In this document: one piece after another, positions 1 through 6,059 of the stretch
How the letters are laid out: every line of letters starts with the position of its first letter
Numbering within the stretch: position 1 is the stretch's first letter
NCBI GenBank assembly: GCA_021324655.1
Contig: JAJPIP010000056.1
Coordinates: 1 to 42,963 of the forward strand
DNA: 42,963 nucleotides
Reading direction: 5' to 3'
Source: Pseudomonadota bacterium
GTDB lineage: Bacteria > Chloroflexota > UBA5177
The notes under the pieces: generated by a model
What the model saw: the letters and a program-made list of their open reading frames with translations, nothing else
What the model was told of the DNA's origin: nothing
Databases searched by the model: none
Program-made: the position numbers and the translations under genes

Positions 1-36
1 GAACTCGGGTGGGTAGGGAGCATGACTTTTCGGCAT
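1..36 (-). CDS. IS3-family transposase OrfA, first 12 codons (runs off the window)
   Basis: Reading leftwards from an ATG at 36, the frame gives MPKSHAPYPPEF and leaves the window still open. This is the characteristic opening of many IS3-family OrfA proteins, the HTH-containing first half of the transposase made by frameshifting with OrfB. A GGAAGGA Shine-Dalgarno sequence lies about 6 nt upstream. A TGAAGC at 74-69 could be the outer end of the terminal inverted repeat, since IS3 ends usually start TGA. That is inference, because the other end is outside the window. Only 12 residues are visible, so identification rests on a short but distinctive motif. Confidence 0.5.
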   Translation of the reverse strand, partial: MPKSHAPYPPEF

Positions 37-358
37 CGGTGCATCCTTCCGGGATCTTCAGACCCCAAGCTTCAGAGTGTCTACCGAACCGGGTCAAGTC
101 CAGATCATCGCCACTGACAGCGTAGCGCGGGAGCGACTCAAACAAGATGATGAAGTCCGCACGCTCCTCACGCTGGGAGGCGAGGACAAGGTAGAGCTTC
201 ACGAGGTGGCCGCCATGCTCGCGGATACGTGCCCTTGCCCAGCCATCCAGCAAGCCAAGCGAGTTGGGAAAGGGAGACGGCAGCCAGCGAGGGCCAGACG
301 GGCGCACTCGTGCGAGGTATAGCGGCGGTTTGTCAAGCGTGAGCGGTGTGTCGTCCAT
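1..358 (-). CDS. hypothetical protein, probably interrupted by the IS at the left edge
   Basis: An ATG at 358 opens a frame that is still open at the window edge (119 codons). The first ~95 residues have a plausible soluble composition (PRWLPSPFPNS, GHLVKLYLVLASQ, RADFIILFESLP). I recognise no family. After about codon 95 the frame enters DNA that also encodes the IS3 OrfA start in another frame, so the genuine protein probably ends near position 75 where the IS begins. There is no convincing Shine-Dalgarno sequence. It could be a broken gene or chance openness in GC-rich DNA. Confidence 0.3.
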   Translation of the reverse strand, partial: MDDTPLTLDKPPLYLARVRPSGPRWLPSPFPNSLGLLDGWARARIREHGGHLVKLYLVLASQREERADFIILFESLPRYAVSGDDLDLTRFGRHSEAWGLKIPEGCTDAEKSCSLPTRV

Positions 359-459
359 ACGTGAACCTCCAGTCTCATGCCACGTTTGCGGCGCAGAGCG
401 CCTTTCCTTGCGGCCAGATCGGCGACGGTCCAGGCGGTCGGTCTTCCCTTCCCTACGGA

Positions 460-813
460 TCAAGTCGCCCCCGTGGCCGGCAAGGCGGCTTGCAACCCAG
501 TTAACGGCATGATCCCATTCACAAGGGCGTTTTCGGTATCGTACACCTGCCCCTGCAACCCGAGGAGAACCCCTGTCCCGTCTGGATGAACATAGCCTTT
601 GCACCCATACGCACCGGGCGGTGAGATTTGCTGACCGGAGATGCTCACCTGACCCGTGGGACTGTAGTTGTACAGGGCGAGCTCTTTGGCGGTGGCATCC
701 GTAAGAGCAGTGACGGAGCCGTCACTCCCGACCAGGGCATACTGCGTCTGGCTGACGCTGAAGGCATCGAGGAGCGTGTCATCTGGCAGCCTCTCCGCTC
801 GCTCAAGACTCAT
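460..813 (-). CDS. hypothetical protein, 117 aa
   Basis: The frame from ATG 813 gives a 117-residue protein with an even, protein-like composition. It has a charged start (MSLERAERLPDD), then a middle rich in Ser, Gly, Gln and Tyr (for example YNYSPTGQVSISGQQ, GLQGQVYDTENALVNG), and ends in LPATGAT. No signal peptide, membrane helix or known motif is visible. The Ala/Gln/Gly-rich body could be an adhesive or secreted domain missing its leader, but that is a guess. No clear ribosome binding site precedes the ATG. It lies in an accessory patch with other orphan fragments. Confidence 0.4.
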   Translation of the reverse strand: MSLERAERLPDDTLLDAFSVSQTQYALVGSDGSVTALTDATAKELALYNYSPTGQVSISGQQISPPGAYGCKGYVHPDGTGVLLGLQGQVYDTENALVNGIMPLTGLQAALPATGAT

Positions 814-827
814 CGAGGGGATACGGA

Positions 828-1037
828 GTGGACACTACGTTCCAGCGTCCCTGCTGCGGCCTGCAGACGCTTGGCGAGAAGCCCCCCAGCAGCGCGGCCT
901 CATCGGGTCCCAGCAGCATCCTTGAACCCGATGACGGCTGGGCGGTGCAGACGATCCGAGGAGCCACGAGATCGGCCCGCCGGCCGAGGCGGGTGGCACG
1001 GATGCTGCGCTACACTCTGGCTCGTCATCGAGGGTGA
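828..1037 (+). pseudogene. possible remnant of a cysteine-rich CPCC-type zinc-ribbon gene
   Basis: The frame starting at 828 reads MDTTFQRPCCGLQTLGEKPP and a little later EPDDGWAVQ. CPCC-family small proteins have the order CPCCGxxTL...PPG...CPVCxWEDDxVQ. Here the first Cys is Arg (RPCC) and the second CPVC pair is absent, so any such gene would be dead. The similarity is a by-eye pattern over a short stretch and may be coincidental. It sits just upstream of the hypothetical gene at 1039. Confidence 0.15.
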
Positions 1038-1038
1038 T

Positions 1039-1587
1039 GTGGCCGACCATCTAGACCCGCAAGGACGCGAGATCCACGCCCCCTGGCTCCGCCGTGCCCT
1101 CCTGGAGGACTTGCTGCCGTGGGATCAGGCCCAGGTTGTCGATCTCCCCCACTTCTGGCGCGAATACACGGTCCATGACTCCATCTGGAATGGACTCTGG
1201 CTCGTCCCAGGTCGAGATCTCGTGGCCCTCATCTCCTGGGACTTCGGTTGGGTCAATAACGATCGGATTCGTGCCGGAGAACCCGACCGCGTCGCCTTCA
1301 TGACGGATAAGGAATTGGCAGCACGGGACTCGCCCGGTGCCATCTATCTCCTGATGCACTTCATGCCCGTCTTCGCCGTCTTCCAGGATGGTGACGTGAG
1401 TGACCAGCACGACCAGACCTACATCGTGTATGCGTCGTCGCACTGGGACCGGGGGGCGCCTGATGTCATGGAAACGGTGTTTGTGAGTGCTGGCGATACC
1501 TATCGCCTCCGCATCCGGCACGGATCGCCCTCCCGTGTGCTCTGCATGAACCCGTTCGGGCGCATCATCCCTCTTCCGGACCTGTAG
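1039..1587 (+). CDS. hypothetical protein, 182 aa
   Basis: The coding-like part of a longer open frame begins near 1039. I chose GTG at 1039 because the frame upstream of it has an implausible Arg/Pro/Ala composition and because GAGG lies a few nt before it. The protein is acidic and rich in Trp, Asp and Tyr (LPHFWREYTVHDSIWNG, LISWDFGWVNNDR, YIVYASSHWDRGAPD) and ends NPFGRIIPLPDL. No membrane segment or known catalytic motif is seen. Alternating hydrophobic and polar stretches suggest a beta-rich soluble protein. It is not placed in a family. The minus strand is also open here, but its translation looks like an antisense shadow. Confidence 0.5.
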   Translation: MADHLDPQGREIHAPWLRRALLEDLLPWDQAQVVDLPHFWREYTVHDSIWNGLWLVPGRDLVALISWDFGWVNNDRIRAGEPDRVAFMTDKELAARDSPGAIYLLMHFMPVFAVFQDGDVSDQHDQTYIVYASSHWDRGAPDVMETVFVSAGDTYRLRIRHGSPSRVLCMNPFGRIIPLPDL

Positions 1588-1976
1588 ACCCACTGGGCGC
1601 TGCAGCTGGGTGTCGCACTTCTAGGCGGGAGCTATCAGGCGTTGCGCGCCGGCAGGTGGTCGTGATGGCAACCGGACATTGCATGGTCTCTGTTGGGGGT
1701 TGCATAGGAGGCGGAGCGCTGGCCAGGTAGCGGCCAGCGCCGCCCAGGGCGCCTAGCTCCGCACGTCAGGCGCCACAGCGATCGCCGGGTCATCGCTCCC
1801 AACGAGAGAGATGCGCGGGCCAGTGTATCAGCTGGCCACCCTAACCCAGTCGAGCGTGGTTCCGGAAGCGGTGTCCGCTCGCCGTGCCGGCGATTCGTCT
1901 GTGCATAGCATCCACTCCCGGACATCTCGCACGTTCACGCTAGGGGGACGGCAAGGCGGCTCCATGATTGACGCCG
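1588..1976. other. intergenic stretch with no supportable gene; one perfect hairpin
   Basis: No frame on either strand has convincing composition or a ribosome binding site. The one clear structure is a perfect 9-bp inverted repeat, GCGCTGGCC at 1716-1724 and GGCCAGCGC at 1732-1740, with a 7-nt loop and no T-tract. It could terminate the gene ending at 1587 (about 130 bp away) or the gene fragment ending at 1977 on the other strand. Confidence 0.4.
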
Positions 1977-2231
1977 TCACGCCCTCATTAGTTGGTCAAG
2001 CAGCACGTTGAGTGGGGGCAAAGGACCCTCCCCGAGCTGCACCCAGAGCGCAAACTGCGCATTCCCCGTCTGGGACTCAATGAAGTCGCCGACCGCATTA
2101 GAGTATGTGACGAGAGCGAAGTAGTATGCCGAACTATCAGTCGGGATCCAACCGCTGTCGGGTCCGTTTATTCTGCGGCGGCCGCCAATATAAGAGATGA
2201 CGCCGTCGTCGTCAAACGAAAGTAACCGCCT
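1977..2231 (-). pseudogene. C-terminal fragment of an unknown protein, no start codon
   Basis: On the minus strand the frame after an in-frame TAG (2234-2232) encodes about 84 residues to a TGA at 1979-1977. The composition is strikingly protein-like: LSFDDDGVISYIGG, GPDSGWIPTDSSAYYFALV, GNAQFALWVQLGEGPLPPL. There is no ATG, GTG or TTG near the beginning of the coherent part. It therefore looks like the 3' end of a gene whose 5' part has been lost or shifted to another frame. I do not recognise the family. Confidence 0.4.
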
Positions 2232-2333
2232 CTATGTCATGGCTGACGTGTCAAGTGACTGACAGGCGCGGACGGTTGGCGGCGGCGAGATCGACCCGAG
2301 CGATCAGATAGGTTCTGTGCTTTGGGTTCTGAT

Positions 2334-2372
2334 TCGACCAGGCAGGAGTCGTCTCGGCTCCCGCCTGGTCGG
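2334..2372 (-). terminator. long hairpin downstream of the ferritin-like gene
   Basis: The arms at 2334-2351 and 2355-2372 pair over about 17-18 bp (CCAGGC with GCCTGG at the base, GGAG with CTCC inside), with one A-C mismatch, two G-T wobbles and a 3-nt loop. It lies 40 nt beyond the stop of the minus-strand gene at 2412. There is no T-tract, so it may be a stem-only terminator. Confidence 0.5.
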
Positions 2373-2411
2373 CTTGCTCCCGGCTGTATGTGCCGGATCT
2401 TCCTGAGCCTC

Positions 2412-3284
2412 CTAGCTCCGTTCCCCGTTCAGACTGGCCGGCCCATGGACCGAGATACTCGACAGTGCATCGTTGGGCCTCTTTTGCAGGATGGCATCTG
2501 CCATCGGTCCCGCTGCCGAGAGAACCGCATCGCGGCCGGGGTAGCTCACCGGCGCGGCGCTCCCTCCGATGACCCCGATTGCCTTAAGAGCGCCCAGGGC
2601 GTCTCGCGTGTAGAGAAATAGATCGGTGGCAAAGGCCTTGTTGTTGGGAGGAATGTCTCCGGCGACGCCGTCCATGGCACGTAGCACGCGAAAGATCGCC
2701 CTCTGCTCGGCGACCTGCGTCCCCATCTGGTACATCCATTTGGCCACCATCGGCTGGCCGAGCTCGGCGAACTCCCGCGCCGCGGTCATGTGGACGGCGA
2801 CCAGCAGCGACGCGGATGTCTCGGCGGTTGCCAGTACCGCTGCCCGGCTGCTGAAAAACGCGGGAGGAAACGTGAACGCGGTGACAAGTGGCGTGGCGCC
2901 CAGTGAGGCGAGAAAGTCGATGTGATATTGCTCGCGGGCGGCGGCTGCCTGCTGCGTGGCGAGCTCCCACCCGGTCAAGCCAAGGGACGAGGCATTGGCC
3001 AGCGTCGTTGTCGCTCCCGTTGCTGCCAGGTAGTGGGGTGTTAGCACAGCGTTCAGGATGTCCTGGATTGACTCAGGGCTGTACGTCCCCGAGGTGATCG
3101 GGGGAGAAAACGGAAAGGAGAATTCCTGTACCCCGTTCGTTTGACCCGCCGCCGATGCCGGCAGAGGAAAGGCCGCCAGCACCATGCCGACTGCCGTGGC
3201 CTTCATGATGTGCTTTCGACTGATTGGTGACCGGAGAAGGTCGGCCACCGGGCTGGTCTCGGGAACCTGACCGTCATCGCTCAT
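2412..3284 (-). CDS. exported ferritin-like domain protein
   Basis: 290 aa. The N-terminus (residues ~20-47) has SRKHIMKATAVG followed by a hydrophobic stretch ending ASAAG. This resembles a degenerate Tat signal (RK instead of RR), so export is likely. The body fits a ferritin-like four-helix bundle: HYLAATGA, REQYHIDFLASLG and ETSASLLVAVHMTAAREFAELG, then an AEQRAIFRVLRAM helix. Scattered Glu/His residues could be metal ligands, but a full ExxH pair is not clear, so metal binding is uncertain. Related proteins occur as abundant exported proteins of unknown role in Chloroflexota and Actinobacteria. AAGGAG lies 6 nt before the ATG. It is divergent from the HTH-ATPase regulator, which may control it. 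Confidence 0.75.
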   Translation of the reverse strand: MSDDGQVPETSPVADLLRSPISRKHIMKATAVGMVLAAFPLPASAAGQTNGVQEFSFPFSPPITSGTYSPESIQDILNAVLTPHYLAATGATTTLANASSLGLTGWELATQQAAAAREQYHIDFLASLGATPLVTAFTFPPAFFSSRAAVLATAETSASLLVAVHMTAAREFAELGQPMVAKWMYQMGTQVAEQRAIFRVLRAMDGVAGDIPPNNKAFATDLFLYTRDALGALKAIGVIGGSAAPVSYPGRDAVLSAAGPMADAILQKRPNDALSSISVHGPASLNGERS

Positions 3285-3306
3285 CGTGCGCTCCTTACCT
3301 CTCCTG

Positions 3307-3354
3307 AGACTGGATGTCTGACATATCGAGGCGTCGACCTCTGGAGTCCAGTCT
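3307..3354. repeat. nested inverted repeat between the ferritin-like and regulator genes
   Basis: AGACTGGA (3307-3314) and TCCAGTCT (3347-3354) form a perfect 8-bp inverted repeat. Inside it GAGG (3328-3331) and CCTC (3338-3341) form a smaller one. The position in a divergent intergenic region just upstream of the ferritin-like gene suggests an operator or a leader hairpin. The binding protein is unknown. Confidence 0.35.
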
Positions 3355-3429
3355 GGGCATGGAGAGCCGATAGCACCACGTGCAACTCACGCACTTTCTC
3401 ACGCAATTAGCCGTGAGCTCGGCGCCGAG

Positions 3430-3472
3430 ACCTCCCGGAGGTGGTAGACCGGCCTCCGCGGCGGCGTATAAT
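3430..3472 (+). promoter_or_regulatory. promoter of the HTH-ATPase regulator with a palindrome by its -35
   Basis: A perfect -10 TATAAT lies at 3467-3472, with TAGACC (4/6 match to TTGACA) at 3445-3450 and a 16-bp spacer. A 13-bp palindrome, ACCTCC-C-GGAGGT at 3430-3442, abuts the -35 and could be an operator. Transcription would start near 3480, so translation must start after that. This supports GTG 3512 over upstream starts. Confidence 0.6.
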
Positions 3473-3511
3473 GCCCCCACACGTCGAAGCAAGCCGACCA
3501 GGACCGGGGCG

Positions 3512-5806
3512 GTGGCAATTCGAGAAGACGCGGCATTCGGCGATTTGTTACGCCGCTACCGGAGTCAGGCGGGGCTCACGCAGGAGGAGCTCGCGGAGCG
3601 GGCCGGCGTGAGCGCGCGAGCCATCAGCGATCTGGAGCGCGGCACTCGTTCCCGGCCCCGCCGTGACACCGTGGCGCTGCTGGCGGACGCGCTCGGATTG
3701 GACGCGGAGCAGCGCCGGCAACTGGCAGAGACCGTCACACGGACACGCGCGGTCCCCGTGGCGACCACCCGACGTGAGCTAAACACCCTGCTGGCTCTCG
3801 AATTGTCTCCCCTCATCGGGCGGGAGCACGAAGAAGCAGCTGTCGTGCATCTATTGCGAGGCCGTGATGTGCGGATCGTCACGTTGACCGGGACGGGAGG
3901 TGTGGGCAAGACACGGCTCGCTCTGCGCGTGGCGAGCGAGCTGAAGAGTGCGTACCATGACGGATCAGCTGTCGTGTCCCTCGCTCCGCTAAGGGATGCG
4001 GATCAGGCCCTGCCTGCCATTGCGTCGGCTCTCGATGTGGCGGCCGTCCCCCACAGCGACGTCAATGGCGTGCTTCGCGAGGCCCTGCGTGATCGTGAAA
4101 TGCTGCTGGTCCTGGACAACTGTGAACATCTGCCGGGCGCGGCCGAAGGGATCGAACAATTGCTGTTGGCGGTACCGCGTCTCACGGTCCTCGCCACCAG
4201 TCGGGCGCCCCTCCGCATACGGGGAGAACAAGAGTTCGCCGTCGCGCCGCTCGGGATTCCGGGGCCGGACGAGGTGAAAACGGAGACGGACCTGGCTCGC
4301 TTTCCGTCGTGCGTCCTGTTCCTGTCGCGCGCGCGTGCCATCGCGCCCGCCCTCGCGTTCTCCGACCGCGACGCCGTTGCGGTCGGCGAGATCTGCCGGC
4401 GGCTGGACGGCCTGCCTCTGGCGATCGAATTGGCCGCGGCACGGACGCGGGTCCTGCCGCCGCAGGCGCTCGCCGTGCGCCTCGGCCGCCGCCTACCGTT
4501 GCTGCAGGGCGGGCTCCGTGATAGTCCGCCGCGTCAGCGTACCCTCCGCGCTGCCATCGAGTGGAGTTACGACCTGCTGCCGCCCGATGCCAGGCGTCTC
4601 TTCGCTCGCCTCGCCGTCTTCCCCGGTCCGTTTGATGTCCCGGCCGCCGAAGGGGTGTGCGATGCCGACCTTGACAGTCTCGACCTGCTGCTCGCCCAGA
4701 ACCTCCTGGGACGGACAGTGGCCGGCCGCTTCTTCTATCTGGAAACCATCCGCGAATTTGCCGAGGAGAAACTGGAGGAGTCGGCTGACTCACCCGCGCT
4801 CAGACGCCGCCACGCGGAGTACTTTCTTGCTCTGGTACGCTCGGCCCACCTCACGCTGGAGGCAGACGGGCCGATGCGCCATGACCTGGTCGTGAACGAA
4901 TGGGACAACGTGCGTGCCGCGCTTGATTGGACGCGCGCCGCCGGCGAGCTGACCCTCGGCGTGGAGCTTGCTCTCGCCCTTGAGAACTTCTGGGTGACCA
5001 GCAACCCGTACGAAGGGTGGCGGCGCCTGGACGAGATGCGCCGCGATCTCGATCAGCTTCCCCTCCCTCTCCAGGCCCACGTGCTCCGCTCCTGCGGCAG
5101 CTGCCGGGTCATCGTGGGCGATCATGCGGGCGGTATCCGGTTCTTTGAGGAGAGTCTGGCGCTGTATCGGGCGCTGGGCGATGCGCGAGGCAGCGGTATC
5201 GTTTTGCAACGCCTCGGCTGGCAAGAAGCCGCACAGATCGCCCATCCCGGGCGTGTGCTCGCGCAGATTGAGGAGAGTCTCGCGCTCCATCGCAGCATCG
5301 GCTTCGCCAAGGGAGAAGCGATCTCGCTGGGCGCTCTGGCCGGTCTGGAACGTCGAGCCGGGAATCTGGACGACGCTCTCGCTCTATTGGAGAGAAGCGC
5401 CGTGCTGGCGCGCGATAGCGGTAACTTCTGGTGGCAGGGAAAGATGCTTATCGAGATGGCGGAGGTGCAGCTCGCAAGGGGGAACCTGGCAGAGGCGCTC
5501 GACGGAGTGTACGAGGCGCTTCCCGTCTGCCGCACGATCTCCGACCGGGTTCATATGGTGCGGGCGCTGGCCATTCTGGCCCGGATCGCCGCCGCTGCCG
5601 GAGAGTCGTCGCGAGCTGGGTATCTGTGGGGAGCGATCGAGGCGGAAGAGCGCCGCTCTCCCGTAGGCTGGTGGTCAGCCGACCGGCAGAGCTACGCGCA
5701 GCATGTGCTGGCATTGGGTGACCCACAGTTTGAGAGCAGCCGCCGGCGAGCGTGGCAGCTGCCGTTCGAGGCCGTCCTGGACGATGTGCTGGAGACCGCA
5801 CGGTAG
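3512..5806 (+). CDS. HTH regulator with STAND/NB-ARC-type ATPase and TPR-like tail
   Basis: 764 aa from GTG 3512. The frame is open from 3380, but the -10 box at 3467-3472 places transcription start after the earlier starts. Residues ~9-65 are an XRE helix-turn-helix (TQEELAERAGVSARAISDLERG). Then comes an NB-ARC-like ATPase: GREHE, Walker A TGTGGVGKTRLA, Walker B LLVLDNCEHL, VLATSRAPLRIRGE and GLPLAIELAAARTR. The rest is helical TPR-like repeats (LALYRALGDARGSG, LALHRSIGFAKGEA). This is the architecture of large ATP-dependent signal-sensing regulators (COG3903-like predicted ATPases), usually auto-inhibited until a ligand binds the repeats. The ligand is unknown. It is divergent from the ferritin-like gene. 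Confidence 0.85.
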   Translation: MAIREDAAFGDLLRRYRSQAGLTQEELAERAGVSARAISDLERGTRSRPRRDTVALLADALGLDAEQRRQLAETVTRTRAVPVATTRRELNTLLALELSPLIGREHEEAAVVHLLRGRDVRIVTLTGTGGVGKTRLALRVASELKSAYHDGSAVVSLAPLRDADQALPAIASALDVAAVPHSDVNGVLREALRDREMLLVLDNCEHLPGAAEGIEQLLLAVPRLTVLATSRAPLRIRGEQEFAVAPLGIPGPDEVKTETDLARFPSCVLFLSRARAIAPALAFSDRDAVAVGEICRRLDGLPLAIELAAARTRVLPPQALAVRLGRRLPLLQGGLRDSPPRQRTLRAAIEWSYDLLPPDARRLFARLAVFPGPFDVPAAEGVCDADLDSLDLLLAQNLLGRTVAGRFFYLETIREFAEEKLEESADSPALRRRHAEYFLALVRSAHLTLEADGPMRHDLVVNEWDNVRAALDWTRAAGELTLGVELALALENFWVTSNPYEGWRRLDEMRRDLDQLPLPLQAHVLRSCGSCRVIVGDHAGGIRFFEESLALYRALGDARGSGIVLQRLGWQEAAQIAHPGRVLAQIEESLALHRSIGFAKGEAISLGALAGLERRAGNLDDALALLERSAVLARDSGNFWWQGKMLIEMAEVQLARGNLAEALDGVYEALPVCRTISDRVHMVRALAILARIAAAAGESSRAGYLWGAIEAEERRSPVGWWSADRQSYAQHVLALGDPQFESSRRRAWQLPFEAVLDDVLETAR

Positions 5807-5832
5807 ATAGATCACATTTTCCTCGCGACCCT

Positions 5833-5861
5833 TTGACACGAGAGCGCCCCTATGGCACTCT
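5833..5861 (+). promoter_or_regulatory. candidate promoter for the ABC-F leader
   Basis: A perfect TTGACA -35 lies at 5833-5838. The best-spaced -10 (5856-5861, CACTCT) is poor, and TATGGC at 5851-5856 is too close (12 bp). The element is therefore only half convincing. It would start transcription just before the small leader ORF at 5870. Confidence 0.35.
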
Positions 5862-5869
5862 GAACCGTG

Positions 5870-5962
5870 ATGCAACGCAGGTTTGATCACCGCTTCTGGG
5901 GTATCAAGGCGTCTTCGAGCGGGCGCGTCGTTCCGCCGCGCCCAAAATACGTTGTATTGTAA
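5870..5962 (+). CDS. putative 30-aa leader peptide of the ABC-F gene
   Basis: ATG 5870 opens a 30-codon frame ending at TAA 5962. It starts MQRRFDHRFWG and ends PPRPKYVVL. It is Arg/Pro-rich with a PPRP stretch near the end. A 7-bp GC hairpin (GGGCGCG 5921-5927 with CGCGCCC 5937-5943) lies inside its 3' half. The stop is 19 nt before an intrinsic terminator, which is itself followed by the ABC-F gene. Many ribosome-protecting ABC-F genes are controlled by drug-induced stalling on such a leader, which prevents terminator formation. Function here is inferred from this order. No strong SD is seen, and the transcript could be nearly leaderless. Confidence 0.4.
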   Translation: MQRRFDHRFWGIKASSSGRVVPPRPKYVVL

Positions 5963-5981
5963 TTAAGTAGCTAGCAAAAGC

Positions 5982-6018
5982 AGCGGTCGGGCCGGTACAG
6001 GGCACGACCGCTTTTTTT
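5982..6018 (+). terminator. intrinsic terminator/attenuator in front of the ABC-F gene
   Basis: AGCGGTCG (5982-5989) pairs perfectly with CGACCGCT (6005-6012) around a 15-nt loop and is followed directly by a run of seven T (6012-6018). It is 41 nt before the ABC-F start and downstream of the leader ORF. It can act as the terminator of upstream transcripts, as an attenuator, or both. Confidence 0.75.
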
Positions 6019-6059
6019 GTGTCTCTGCACCGTCTCGCGCCGCTCGAAAGGAGCTTCGC

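Noticed and set aside
1051-1593. 180-codon minus-strand frame
   Set aside because: The plus-strand translation (Trp/Tyr/Asp-rich, 1039-1587) looks more like a real protein; the minus frame is His/Val/Arg/Asp shadow sequence.
1635-1925. 96-codon minus-strand frame
   Set aside because: Composition of Arg/Ser/Pro/His repeats and no SD; not distinguishable from chance.
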